This document shows positions 51,145 to 59,229 of a DNA stretch of 64,000 bases, piece after piece. The notes under the pieces were generated by a model. That model saw only the letters and a list, made by a program, of their open reading frames with translations. It was not told where the DNA came from and searched no databases. The number at the start of each line of letters is the position of its first letter. The first letter of the stretch is position 1. This DNA comes from a virus. The translations under genes were made by a program, and so were the position numbers. The stretch lies in IMG/VR virus record IMGVR_UViG_3300033147_000418, positions 1-64,000 of that record; one strand, written 5' to 3'.

Positions 51145-51339
51145 ATGTCCGAGGTTCCCTCGATCGCCCTGGGCGCGGGCAAGAGCGTCTTGCTCTTCGG
51201 GGGCAAGGCACTCCTCTTCCTGGGGGTTGGCGTCGGGATCCTGTACCTCGGACGCTGGGTGCTCAGCGGCATCCTGGACTGGGCCGATAGGGTCGAGGCG
51301 CGCGTGGAGCGTATCCGCCCCCGGGCGGAAGTAGTGTAG
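51145..51339 (+). CDS. Small inner-membrane protein, 64 aa
   Basis: One clear membrane helix (KALLFLGVGVGILYLGRWVL) with a short N terminus and a charged amphipathic end (DWADRVEARVERIRPRAEVV). No family recognised. It starts with ATG, weak ribosome site, 104 bases downstream of a GGCATAAG motif, which leaves an untranslated leader. Its stop is adjacent to the GTG of the next gene, so both make one short + unit facing the lysis-like genes. Confidence 0.58.
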   Translation: MSEVPSIALGAGKSVLLFGGKALLFLGVGVGILYLGRWVLSGILDWADRVEARVERIRPRAEVV

Positions 51340-51340
51340 C

Positions 51341-51802
51341 GTGATTACCGCCGCGCACCTCTGGTACAGGTACGGAATTGGACCCCAGAAGAACGACAAG
51401 AAGCCGTCGTTCTTCGGGTTCGCTCGCGTTGCTGGTGTTGCCGCGGTAGTCGTTCCCGCCCATGGATACGTGATTGGCAGTCGAGGCGCTGTGTCGCTCG
51501 GTCTCCAATCGATCAGGGGCCCCCTATGGAAGATCGTGAACAAGTTCTTCGGCGCGGTGGCGTGGATGTTTGCCATCTCGGCCGGGCTTTGGCTTGTGCA
51601 ACACTTCACCGAACGGTGGACTGGTGCCGGGTATCCGATGATCTTCCCAAGCGTCGCCACGATCGCCGGTCAGCAAGCAGGGAACACGCAACCAGGTAAC
51701 AGAAGGGACGGTATCCCGAACGGTCTCGGAGCCGGCTCTGCACATAGGAGGACGCAAAGTAACGACTCGGACCTGTCGGACATCTTCTTCTCCGGTCGCT
51801 AG
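51341..51802 (+). CDS. Membrane protein, 153 aa
   Basis: GTG start two bases after the previous stop. Two hydrophobic segments (ARVAGVAAVVVPAHGYVIG and KFFGAVAWMFAISAGLWLVQ) flank a short loop, then a polar, Gly/Gln/Asn-rich tail (QQAGNTQPGNRRDGIPNGLG). No family recognised. It converges with the secreted-protein gene at 51799 with overlapping stop codons. A role in membrane or lysis control is possible. Confidence 0.55.
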   Translation: MITAAHLWYRYGIGPQKNDKKPSFFGFARVAGVAAVVVPAHGYVIGSRGAVSLGLQSIRGPLWKIVNKFFGAVAWMFAISAGLWLVQHFTERWTGAGYPMIFPSVATIAGQQAGNTQPGNRRDGIPNGLGAGSAHRRTQSNDSDLSDIFFSGR

Positions 51803-52257
51803 TCAAGTAGGGGACGAACAAGGAACCCGGCGAGTACAGCAGTAGACACTGCAGCAAGGGACCAAGCCACGGGAGATCCCCACCGTGGCTTGACCCTTTC
51901 GTCTTGGTACTTCTTGTCTAGGTCGATCAGGTCCTTGGTGAGCTTGTCAGTCTGCGCGACCAGGGCCTTTTGGCTTGAGGCGTACACCTCGAGCTGCCCA
52001 CTCACCAAATCGACCTGGAGCGCCAGGATTGCTGAGCGAGCGAGTTCTTTTTTTAGCTTCGACTTGGTGACCACGAACTCGGCGTCGACAACGAGAACAC
52101 CCTTCCATTCGTCGAGCGTGTAGCCGCAGATCTCCCCGGAACCAACGGTCTTGTAGACCGTGCACTTCGGGATGATCTTCGCTTCGTACTTGGGCTCAGC
52201 GAACGCCGGCGTCGCGCCAAGAACCAATGCTATCGATAGCGCGCAGATCAGCTTCAT
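51799..52257 (-). CDS. Secreted, membrane-anchored small protein (possible spanin-like partner), 152 aa
   Basis: Starts MKLICALSIALVLGATPAFA, a classical signal peptide with an AFA cleavage site; no lipobox cysteine. The start is the ATG after GAGGAGGG; the frame upstream is a shadow. The middle is a long charged helix (LTKDLIDLDKKYQDERVK). The C terminus has a membrane segment (AWSLAAVSTAVLAGFLV). The gene begins inside the neighbouring membrane-protein gene in another frame (62-base overlap), which recalls Rz/Rz1 pairs. The C-terminal anchor is not typical of Rz1. Confidence 0.6.
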   Translation of the reverse strand: MKLICALSIALVLGATPAFAEPKYEAKIIPKCTVYKTVGSGEICGYTLDEWKGVLVVDAEFVVTKSKLKKELARSAILALQVDLVSGQLEVYASSQKALVAQTDKLTKDLIDLDKKYQDERVKPRWGSPVAWSLAAVSTAVLAGFLVRPLLD

Positions 52258-52639
52258 AGCGACCCTCCTCGGCACGTTCGTCAGCAGCGATGACCCGAAG
52301 CGCTTCGCGGGCGGCCGCGAAGGCGCGGTCCGCAGCTGCGATTTTCTCGTCACCGTCGGCGAGCATTTGAATGGTCTTAGCATTGGCCGCGAGAATCCTG
52401 GCCTTGTTCTTTTCGTGGCGAAGCCTGGCGAGCTCTCGGACGTGGCGTCTGTTGAACCATGACCAAGCAGCAAAGCCGGCAAGCACCACCGCGATGATCA
52501 CGATGGTGCTCAGCCAGGACTTGCCGACGCCGCCGGGGGACGTGTTGTTGGAAACGATACCCTTGAGCTTGCTCAGCAGGTCGCTGGGATCAAACGACGG
52601 TTTCTTGACGCCGTTTGGGTCTTTGTCCCCATCTGGCAT
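52196..52639 (-). CDS. Single-pass membrane protein with coiled coil (possible i-spanin-like), 147 aa
   Basis: Residues 43-62 (WLSTIVIIAVVLAGFAAWSW) are a membrane helix. A long charged helix follows (ARLRHEKNKARILAANAKTI, DEKIAAADRAFAAAREALRV), likely a periplasmic coiled coil. This is the i-spanin (Rz) layout. The 3' end overlaps the start of the signal-peptide gene in another frame. Next upstream is a holin-like gene. The pairing supports lysis of a two-membrane host but does not prove it. Confidence 0.6.
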   Translation of the reverse strand: MPDGDKDPNGVKKPSFDPSDLLSKLKGIVSNNTSPGGVGKSWLSTIVIIAVVLAGFAAWSWFNRRHVRELARLRHEKNKARILAANAKTIQMLADGDEKIAAADRAFAAAREALRVIAADERAEEGRYEADLRAIDSIGSWRDAGVR

Positions 52640-52642
52640 TGG

Positions 52643-53161
52643 CTAGATGGGGGTGACCGGCCTGCCAGTCTGATCGCGAGAACCTTCGTCCATGCGGAGC
52701 TCGAACAAGTGGGCCTCGATGAGCCCCTCGAGCTTCTCGCGCGCGAGCTCAGGGAGCTTCTGCGCCTTCGCCATCTCGATAGCCCAGTTCGCGGAGACCT
52801 CCATGACCTCGTTGCCAGGGATCTTCTTGCCCTCGGCCAAAGCCTTCGTCTTCTTGCGAGCCCATTCGCCGCCGCGCAAAGCCGCCTTGCGGGCGAGGTT
52901 CGACCAAGCAGTAGCGGTCTTCTCGCCGACGTCGACGCCGAACTTCTTCTGCACCTTGTGCAGGAGCCAGGTCGCCAAGCCGCCAATGAACGCGACGAAG
53001 ACGGGGACCAAGATGTTCATGATCTCGGCCGACAGGTTGTCGAGCGAGGTCTTTGCCGCCTGCGCGAACGCGATGCTCGGAATGAAGAAAATGACCAGTG
53101 CGATTGCGCTAGCTACCAGAAGATACGCTCTGCAGATCGCGCTGTTTTTGCTCGTCCTCAT
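52643..53161 (-). CDS. Holin-like membrane protein, 172 aa
   Basis: An N-terminal hydrophobic segment that could be a signal or anchor (LLVASAIALVIFFIPSIAFA), then a second membrane helix (ILVPVFVAFIGGLATWLLHK). A long amphipathic C-terminal helical region follows with KTATAWSNLARKAALRGGEW and KKIPGNEVMEVSANW, resembling phage holins of the LL-H type. Holins time lysis by making holes. It is next to the spanin-like pair. The start overlaps the end of the upstream gene by 53 bases. Confidence 0.6.
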   Translation of the reverse strand: MRTSKNSAICRAYLLVASAIALVIFFIPSIAFAQAAKTSLDNLSAEIMNILVPVFVAFIGGLATWLLHKVQKKFGVDVGEKTATAWSNLARKAALRGGEWARKKTKALAEGKKIPGNEVMEVSANWAIEMAKAQKLPELAREKLEGLIEAHLFELRMDEGSRDQTGRPVTPI

Positions 53162-53453
53162 CGGATTCTCCTTTGGTGCGTTTGGGGGGTTTCTCCCAGT
53201 AATGTACCACCAGGTACACGTCTTCCTGGGTGGTCACGATCCCTTCGGGGCCACCCTCTCTAATCACCGTCTTGCGGGTGTACTCGCGGATTTGCTCGAT
53301 ATTGATTCCGCTCGAAGCGTTGTTCGCGTTGGTGCGAAGGTCGCCGTAGGTGACCATGTCCTCTGGTTCGAACATGTTGAACGACTTGCACCTGAATTCG
53401 CCCATGCTCTTGGCCGAATCTGCGAACTTGACCTCGGTTGCTTTGGCGGCCAT
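53109..53453 (-). CDS. Hypothetical protein between portal and holin-like genes, 114 aa
   Basis: Unrecognised. Strand-rich (GEFRCKSFNMFEPEDMVTYG, QEDVYLVVHYWEKPPKRTKG) with an acidic disordered end (GESDEDEQKQRDLQSVSSGS). The ATG at 53453 overlaps the portal stop (ATGA) and has GGGAG upstream. The 53 bases that overlap the holin-like gene encode only that polar tail. A small structural or regulatory role is possible. Confidence 0.55.
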   Translation of the reverse strand: MAAKATEVKFADSAKSMGEFRCKSFNMFEPEDMVTYGDLRTNANNASSGINIEQIREYTRKTVIREGGPEGIVTTQEDVYLVVHYWEKPPKRTKGESDEDEQKQRDLQSVSSGS

Positions 53454-55513
53454 CAGACGCTCCCGTCCTTGCGCCGCGGCGGCGCCTTCTGAGGCAAAGG
53501 CTTCATCCGGTCGGAGACGGCCGCTGCGGTTTCGCCAGGCCGCATCTGACCGAGCAGTTGTTCCACGATCCGAGCCATGTTCGGCATGCGGCGTCTCAGG
53601 TCATCCAGGACAGCGACGCGCTGAGCTGACTCCATCTTGGAGATTTTGTTCGCCCACTGCTTGGCGATACGAGCGGCATCCATCTCGACGACTTGCCCGC
53701 CCCCAGACTGCTCACCGGCCTGTCCTGCCACCTGCGCCGGCATCTCAGCTGCTTGGCCTTGAGCTGCCTGGGTGGCCATCTGGCTGTCGTCGGCTACAGC
53801 GCCGCCCGAGGGCGGCGGCGCCGCTCCTGGCTGCTGTGGGGCTGCCTGCCCCGGCGGCTGTTGACCAGCCTGGCCCGGCGCACCCTCCTGGGGCGGCGGC
53901 GCTCCTGGCTGCTGTGGAGCGCCACCTTCGCCGGACACCTGCCCCTGGGCCTGCTCGGCCTGTGCCGGCTGGCCGCCAGAGATCGCACCCTGCGCCTCAT
54001 TGAACGCCTCTTGCGCGCGCGCCTGGTACTTGGCCTGAACAATCTGCGATTCGCCCTGAGCCTCGGCCTGAGCCTTCATTGTGATGGCCTGGATCCGGTT
54101 GCGCGACTCGGCTTCCTTCTCGATCATCTCCTGCTCGTCGTCGTAGTCGAAACCGAGCTCGGTGAGCATTGTGTGATCGGAAATCTTGTTGGCGGCGTTC
54201 AGCTGGATGACGATCTGCTTGCGCTGGATGTCGTCCGCCATCTTGAACTCGGTGAAGCCGATGTCGACATCGGGCATCCCGAGATAGAGGCGCAGGCGAT
54301 TCTTCGCCCAGTTGACGAAGCGAAGCAGAAGTCGCCGGTACATGAGGAAGTGGTTCTCGAGGGTGCGAAGAGACACGCTCGAGCCAGACCAGGAGAGCCC
54401 GCCGAAGACGAACTCGATGGGCACGCCCATCCCGCCCGTGATCTCCTTGTTCGTGACCTCGATCTCGGGCCCGAGCAGAAGCGCGCGACCGTCGCCGCCG
54501 AGGCGCTCGAAACCGAGCGGAACCGAGACCACGGAGATGTAGTTCGGGTCGACCCGCCACTTGCGGATCTCGGTCTGCACCGTGCCTTGCCAGCTCGAGA
54601 GGTTGACGTGCTGGTAGGGGTCCTGCTGGCCGTTGGCCTGCGGGAAGATGAACTCGAGCGGCATGATCCGCTGCAGCGCGATCGCTTCCTGCGCGCGCCG
54701 GAGCACGTACAGGTAGAACATCCGCCCCATCGAGTGAATGATGAGCGGCTTGCCCCAACCCATGTCTTGCTCGGCGAGTGTGGGGCGCTTGAAGTGGAAG
54801 AGGTTCTGATCGCTGAGCGCGATAGACCGCTTCTTCCGGAGCGCCTCAAAGAAGATCGCCGGGATGTCTACGATGATCTCCCGGGTGCCGTCCTGGATAG
54901 CCTTGCGGATCTTGTTGGGGATCTTGTAGCGGTACTTGGACCGCCCCGTGATCGGGTTGTAGTGGATGTCGATGTTCTTCGGATCCCATCGAACGAAGTT
55001 GATGCCTGTCCGGTCGCGCACAGGCACATCCACGATTTCGCCGATCACGTTACTGCCGCAGCCTGGGCACGCGATGCTGAACTGGAAATTCTTGAACGAG
55101 AACTTGAACTCGGGGTCTGCCAGCTTGTGCATGGACTTGCAGACAGGGCAGCGAATCCATCGAATGAACGGCAGGTTCAGCGAGATGAACGCGTTGCCGT
55201 AGCAGAAATAGTCGAGCCCGATCTCGATCAGGAACGGCTTGAAGTTGAGGGTGTCCTCGAGCAGCTCGCGCCATGCCTCGCGGACGTGCTTCTCTTGGGC
55301 GTTGTAGACGAAATCCGTGACCGGGTACTCGGCGACCTTGGTCACCACGGCCCCGATCATCGGGTCCTTGTAGAAGAAGTACTGGCACCACCGGAAGAGC
55401 TCCTTCACGGTGGGCGGCATGTAGGTTTGCGCGATGTCGAAGAACGGTGACGGATACACCGTCCCGCGACGTCGGTCGACCTGCGACAGCCCTATCGATT
55501 GGTCATCAGCCAT
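53453..55513 (-). CDS. Portal protein with zinc-finger insertion, 686 aa
   Basis: The portal core is recognisable: an N-terminal domain with LFRWCQYFFYKDPMIGAVV, the GLDYFCYGNAFISLNLPFIR strand-helix, and a stem-wing region (FHFKRPTLAEQDMGWGKPLI, IHSMGRMFYLYVLRRAQEAI) ending in the GMGVPIEFVFGG and ARLRLYLG-type helices typical of large phages. Dodecamers form the DNA gate at one capsid vertex. Cysteines 122, 125, 149 and 152 make a zinc site inserted in the N-terminal domain. The C-terminal ~200 residues are P/G/Q/A-rich and disordered, longer than usual. It lies far from the terminase and capsid genes. Confidence 0.82.
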   Translation of the reverse strand: MADDQSIGLSQVDRRRGTVYPSPFFDIAQTYMPPTVKELFRWCQYFFYKDPMIGAVVTKVAEYPVTDFVYNAQEKHVREAWRELLEDTLNFKPFLIEIGLDYFCYGNAFISLNLPFIRWIRCPVCKSMHKLADPEFKFSFKNFQFSIACPGCGSNVIGEIVDVPVRDRTGINFVRWDPKNIDIHYNPITGRSKYRYKIPNKIRKAIQDGTREIIVDIPAIFFEALRKKRSIALSDQNLFHFKRPTLAEQDMGWGKPLIIHSMGRMFYLYVLRRAQEAIALQRIMPLEFIFPQANGQQDPYQHVNLSSWQGTVQTEIRKWRVDPNYISVVSVPLGFERLGGDGRALLLGPEIEVTNKEITGGMGVPIEFVFGGLSWSGSSVSLRTLENHFLMYRRLLLRFVNWAKNRLRLYLGMPDVDIGFTEFKMADDIQRKQIVIQLNAANKISDHTMLTELGFDYDDEQEMIEKEAESRNRIQAITMKAQAEAQGESQIVQAKYQARAQEAFNEAQGAISGGQPAQAEQAQGQVSGEGGAPQQPGAPPPQEGAPGQAGQQPPGQAAPQQPGAAPPPSGGAVADDSQMATQAAQGQAAEMPAQVAGQAGEQSGGGQVVEMDAARIAKQWANKISKMESAQRVAVLDDLRRRMPNMARIVEQLLGQMRPGETAAAVSDRMKPLPQKAPPRRKDGSV

Positions 55514-55527
55514 GGTTCAAGGTCGCG

Positions 55528-56736
55528 CTAGTCGCCGAAGGCGACTTTGCCACCGATGTATGCGGTGAGACCAGCCTGAACCTTCTCGCCGGTGGTGAGC
55601 GAGTTCACGCCCTGGCTCATGATCTTGTCGACGATCCCCTTTGGCGCGCCAGCGTTCTGCGCTGTTTCCGCTGCGGCGGTCGGGCTGGGGGCCGGCTTGG
55701 GAGCGGCCTGCGGAGCAGGCCCATCCGTTCCAGTACCCTTCCTAATCGGTACGACGTTGTCCGGCTGCTTCGTGGCCTTTGCTGCGTCGTCCACGGCGCG
55801 CGTGCGCCCCGATTCGGACTTGATCGCCTTGGCCTCGGTGGTCGCGGCCACGGTGGCCGCCGGCGTTTTGGGTGGGGCGGTTGTTGCCGGCGCCGCCGGC
55901 GGCTTCGGTGTCGCGCGCCTGTTCGCTTTACTCAGCAGCTTTTTCTGCTTGCCAGAAAGGTTTGCACCAGCGCGCTCCATCTTCTTCAGACCAGCGACCT
56001 GCGCAGCGTGGCCGCTTTGATGGGTCTTGATCAAGCTTTGCTTGTAAGCCCTCCCAAGTGCCCCTTTCGCCTTGACCTTGCCGAGAGCTCTCCCGGCCAT
56101 CCTGGCCTTGCTAGCCCCCATCGTCGCCTTGATGTGGCCCATCCCCCCGGAAATCCCTCTCCTGGTTTGGCTGAGGCCACTCTTCGCACCTCTCGCCAAG
56201 GCTTTGGCGCCCGCCCCAACGGCCGCTCCGGCCGCCCGCGTATGCATGAGCCCCTTGCTAAGCAATCCGATGATCGCCTGCTTTTCGAGTTCCGCATCGG
56301 CGGCGAGCTCGAACCCGATTTTTGAAAACTCGGCCTCGAGCCAAGGCTTCAGGTCGTCGGGGCACTCAGCGCCCAGTTGGGCCAGCGAAGCTTCGATGTC
56401 GGTGGAGATTGCCTCGGCGGCGACCTTGTCGAACAGCTCCCCGAACTCATCCGGGCTGAGGTCGCAATTCGTGAGCAGCACGTCGATGTACGCGTTCGCC
56501 CTCTTGCACATTCCGAAACTGGTTCCGCAAGCCCCTGCGATCTTCAGGATGACTATGTCACGATCGAGTCTCGCCGCGACTTTCTCGAAGCTGGTCTTCG
56601 GCGCGGCAGCGGTCTTCTCGATAGGCGCAGGGTCCGCGGCGGTCACTCCGTGGATACGCTCAGCAGCTTCGCAGGCAGCCTTCGTGAAGAAGTCGCCCGC
56701 CGGCTCATCGAGTAGGTATGAGAAATGGTCACTCAT
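55528..56736 (-). CDS. Alanine-rich basic virion-region protein, 402 aa
   Basis: Start at ATG 56736 after GGAGG. Begins MSDHFSYLLDEPAGDFFTKA, related to MDVGHFSYLLSG of the protein at 25625. The first 170 residues are helical and contain several Cys; the next 100 are very basic and Gly/Ala-rich (GLSQTRRGISGGMGHIKATM), and the rest is Ala/Pro/Thr-rich and disordered. It is just upstream of the portal gene in transcription order. An internal DNA-contacting head protein is a reasonable guess. Confidence 0.58.
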   Translation of the reverse strand: MSDHFSYLLDEPAGDFFTKAACEAAERIHGVTAADPAPIEKTAAAPKTSFEKVAARLDRDIVILKIAGACGTSFGMCKRANAYIDVLLTNCDLSPDEFGELFDKVAAEAISTDIEASLAQLGAECPDDLKPWLEAEFSKIGFELAADAELEKQAIIGLLSKGLMHTRAAGAAVGAGAKALARGAKSGLSQTRRGISGGMGHIKATMGASKARMAGRALGKVKAKGALGRAYKQSLIKTHQSGHAAQVAGLKKMERAGANLSGKQKKLLSKANRRATPKPPAAPATTAPPKTPAATVAATTEAKAIKSESGRTRAVDDAAKATKQPDNVVPIRKGTGTDGPAPQAAPKPAPSPTAAAETAQNAGAPKGIVDKIMSQGVNSLTTGEKVQAGLTAYIGGKVAFGD

Positions 56737-56738
56737 GC

Positions 56739-56927
56739 TCAGCCTCCGTTGGCCCACCAGGGCCCGCGACCGCTACCGGCGGCCGGATCGTAACCGGACT
56801 TGGCGACATCGTCGCGCGCACTTCTCACGCTATTGGCAAGCCGGTCCAAGTACTCTTTCCGAAAATCGGACAACAACCGTGCAATCTCTCGCGCTGCCAG
56901 GGTTTTCTCCTGCTCAGTCTCACTCAT
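56739..56927 (-). CDS. Small helical protein, 62 aa
   Basis: Starts at ATG 56927, overlapping the upstream stop (ATGA). One long charged helix (LAAREIARLLSDFRKEYLDR and on) then a Gly/Trp end (GSGRGPWWANGG). The frame is open further upstream but only inside the neighbouring gene. The tight coupling on both sides supports a real gene. Role unknown; small coiled-coil accessory of the portal or head region. Confidence 0.55.
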   Translation of the reverse strand: MSETEQEKTLAAREIARLLSDFRKEYLDRLANSVRSARDDVAKSGYDPAAGSGRGPWWANGG

Positions 56928-57898
56928 GATGGCACAGCCGCGCTTGTGGTTGTAGACCCTACGTCGATGCCCAAGGGCGCGCCGCGGAGCGCCTCTTGCC
57001 GGTTGAGGTAGTCCTGGACAGCGAACAGCTTCACGATGTGCACGTCGACCGGGTTGTCCTTGCGCCACTCGATCTCGACCGGGTCGTGCTCGCGTACCTG
57101 CAGCCACGTCGCCTCAACATCGCTGCGTAGCCCTACGGTCCAATCCTTCCGGTCCAGTAGCGCTTGGGCGCCCGCGAAGTACTCCTCCGGCGCATAGACG
57201 AACCCGTACTCCTCGAGTATGGCTGCGATGTACGCGTTGATCTCGTTCTCGAACGCCTCGCTCTCCCGTACCCCGCGGAGGATCTGCACGGTGAAGGCTG
57301 CCTGCGACGGCGTCATCGGCTGATAGGCCCCGAATATTGGGGCGACCCCGTTCCAGGCAAGCCCGGCATTCTCGAACACGTCCCAGTCGAGCCAGAGAGT
57401 ATCCGTCAGGGCTGCGACGCGGAGAGCCCCGATCTTGTCGCGCGCGAGCTTGCCGACGGGACCAAAGTCCCTCCGCAGCGCCCACCACAGCGTGGGCGGC
57501 TCCCAGGACGCCCACTGCTCCTTGTAGCGAAGGTTGAGGGTGTCGAAAATCTCCAGCGGGTGCGATCGCTTGTCAGAAAAGAGCACCCCATGCGTCAGCC
57601 TCGAGGGGAGCTCTGGCTCTGGCGTCGGCTCCTCCCCGGGCGCGAGCTCGGGCTCGGCATCTGCAGTTGGGACCTCCGTGGCCTCCTCGGGCCCGGCAGC
57701 CTCGGGGGCTGTCTCTGGCTCGCTGGCGCCATCGGCGGCCTGGGCCTCGAGCTGCTTCAGGACCGTCGGCGACACGCTCTCGACGCCGAGAGCGCTGGCG
57801 GTGTCCGGATCGAGCTCAGCAACCTTCTCTACCGGGGCATCCGAGATGATGGCCCCGAAGAAGGCTTGTTCGACCTCGTCGGGTGTATGTCGCCCCAC
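56924..57898 (-). CDS. Head-region protein with acidic linker, 324 aa
   Basis: GTG start at 57898, next to the end of the upstream gene; the frame upstream is a shadow. The first 60 residues are helical, residues ~45-105 an acidic/Pro linker (EATEVPTADAEPELAPGEEP) and the C-terminal ~220 a folded domain with many aromatics (KEQWASWEPPTLWWALRRDF, YAPEEYFAGAQALLDRKDW). The second part resembles no family I can name. It stands in the portal gene group, so a structural or packaging role is likely. Confidence 0.55.
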   Translation of the reverse strand: MGRHTPDEVEQAFFGAIISDAPVEKVAELDPDTASALGVESVSPTVLKQLEAQAADGASEPETAPEAAGPEEATEVPTADAEPELAPGEEPTPEPELPSRLTHGVLFSDKRSHPLEIFDTLNLRYKEQWASWEPPTLWWALRRDFGPVGKLARDKIGALRVAALTDTLWLDWDVFENAGLAWNGVAPIFGAYQPMTPSQAAFTVQILRGVRESEAFENEINAYIAAILEEYGFVYAPEEYFAGAQALLDRKDWTVGLRSDVEATWLQVREHDPVEIEWRKDNPVDVHIVKLFAVQDYLNRQEALRGAPLGIDVGSTTTSAAVPS

Positions 57899-57900
57899 CG

Positions 57901-59043
57901 CTAGGCCTCGCCGGAGATGACCTGCTTGATGAGGACCTTCTCGGGCGTCGGCAGCGATTCGAATACTTCGGATGGATGCTCGGAGAACTGGCGAGCGAAC
58001 GACTCGCCGAGGTAGCCGGCGATCTTCTTGATGGTTGCCGGTTTGCGAAGGTCTTCGTCGGTGATCGTCCGTCCGTCGATGTCGGCAGACCAGCCGTCGG
58101 CTTTCTTGCTCATCGAGCTCGCAAACGGGTCCGTCAGCCCACGGTCGTAGTACCGCGTGAGACCGGTGGCCTGGTCGAAGGTCTGGAGCGCAGACGCCAT
58201 GTCCTCCGGGTCCGTCTCTTCGAGCGCTGCAGCCAGCTTGTTGAGCACGGCGCAGGCGCCCTCGTTGCGTGGAAGGAGCGACTTGCGCTGCTCGATGTGG
58301 GCGACCACGTGACGGTTCCAGGTACTCGATGCCCACTTGCTGAGCAGCATGTTGTCGGAGACGTCGACGCCGAGCTCGGTTGCCCGGTTTGTCACCGAGG
58401 TTGCAAAGCGATGGCGGTGCTCCGGCGCAAGGTCCATCGCGTACTTGTCGAAGTAGTTCGCTGCCAGCTTGACATGCCCCGCGTCGGGCATCGCGTACTT
58501 GCGGATGACGGTTCCATCGCCGTCACGAGCCACGAGAGCAAAGTGCTCGTTCGGCATGTCGATGAGTGCGTTGATTTCGACAGCGTCGGCTTGCTTCGTC
58601 ATGAGCTCGCGCTTGGCCAGCTTTTGCAGCATCCATCGCTGCTCGGAGCCTTCGGTGAAGGTGTTGTGCTGGACGTCGTCAGATGCACGTGCGGCATAGC
58701 CATCGACAAGCGGCGACGTCGGCACACCGTACGCGTCGCACGCCGACTTGATGAACTTCGCTGCGACGAACCTGGCGGGGAATGCCAGTTTCTCGTGTGT
58801 CTGCTGGAAGTACTGCGCGCTTAGCCACGCATTGCCCGGGTCGCAAACAGGGAACTTTCGCAGAACAGAGGCGCGCTTGGTGAGCACAACCAAGCCAAAG
58901 TCTGTGTCTGGCATCTGCTCGATCTGCTCGGGTGTCAGCACGGTAACGTGCGTGTCCCCGAGGGAGTCGGGCATCGCGACTTTGCTCATGAGCTCGTGAG
59001 AGCTGTCGTCGTAAAAATCGAGAACCGCGGCCGAAATCGTCAT
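57901..59043 (-). CDS. Protein with internal duplication, 380 aa
   Basis: Two related blocks, residues ~45-110 and ~164-230, share the order F(G/A)LV-x(n)-(L/I)RK(F/Y)-x3-D-x-G/(A)-x6-A-x-YF-x(n)-R(F)-A-x(n)-G-V-x-(T/V)S, so the protein arose by duplication of a ~65-residue alpha/beta unit. The C-terminal ~150 residues are helical and charged. First gene of the minus operon that includes the portal: TTGACC/TACCGT lies upstream and a ribosome site AGGGGGA precedes the ATG. Function unknown; early in the structural group. Confidence 0.58.
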   Translation of the reverse strand: MTISAAVLDFYDDSSHELMSKVAMPDSLGDTHVTVLTPEQIEQMPDTDFGLVVLTKRASVLRKFPVCDPGNAWLSAQYFQQTHEKLAFPARFVAAKFIKSACDAYGVPTSPLVDGYAARASDDVQHNTFTEGSEQRWMLQKLAKRELMTKQADAVEINALIDMPNEHFALVARDGDGTVIRKYAMPDAGHVKLAANYFDKYAMDLAPEHRHRFATSVTNRATELGVDVSDNMLLSKWASSTWNRHVVAHIEQRKSLLPRNEGACAVLNKLAAALEETDPEDMASALQTFDQATGLTRYYDRGLTDPFASSMSKKADGWSADIDGRTITDEDLRKPATIKKIAGYLGESFARQFSEHPSEVFESLPTPEKVLIKQVISGEA

Positions 59044-59072
59044 ATGAGACTTCCCCCTGGGGCTACTTCAGG

Positions 59073-59101
59073 ACGGTATCACCTGCTCCAAACAGGGTCA
59101 A
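59073..59101 (-). promoter_or_regulatory. Sigma70-like extended -10 promoter for the portal operon
   Basis: Minus-strand TTGACC (59101-59096) and TACCGT (59078-59073), 17 bases apart, with TGA just before the -10 (extended form). A leader of about 25 bases and an AGGGGGA ribosome site lead to the ATG at 59043. Confidence 0.65.
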
Positions 59102-59107
59102 TATTGG

Positions 59108-59145
59108 CCAAACCACCCACCCTATCCGGGCATAAGAAGGGTGAA
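59108..59145 (+). promoter_or_regulatory. Two-part promoter-like element, site 6
   Basis: CCAAACCAC (59108-59116), 11 bases, GGGCATAAG (59128-59136), as at 42190. Bases 59124-59145 equal 27337-27358. Back to back with the divergent TTGACC/TACCGT promoter. A ~90-base leader separates it from the ATG at 59230. Confidence 0.72.
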
Positions 59146-59229
59146 GGGAAATACCTTCATCAACGCTGAGTGTGGCTGCCGTGCCCCTCGTTGTAAATCT
59201 AACGGCGCAAAAACAAGGAACCACACACT

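Noticed and set aside
51026-51334. + strand open frame next to the GGCATAAG site at 51032
   Set aside because: Arg/Ser-rich shadow; the in-frame membrane protein at 51145 in another frame is the better gene.
51013-51660. 216 in-frame codons upstream of the RNA polymerase ATG
   Set aside because: The residues are low in conserved patterns and overlap two + strand membrane genes. The RNAP-like sequence starts at METFDYDGQF, so the ATG at 51012 (or GTG 51024) is preferred.
53693-55450. 585-codon open frame on the + strand
   Set aside because: Antisense to the portal gene, Leu/Arg/Asp shadow composition, no ribosome site or motif.
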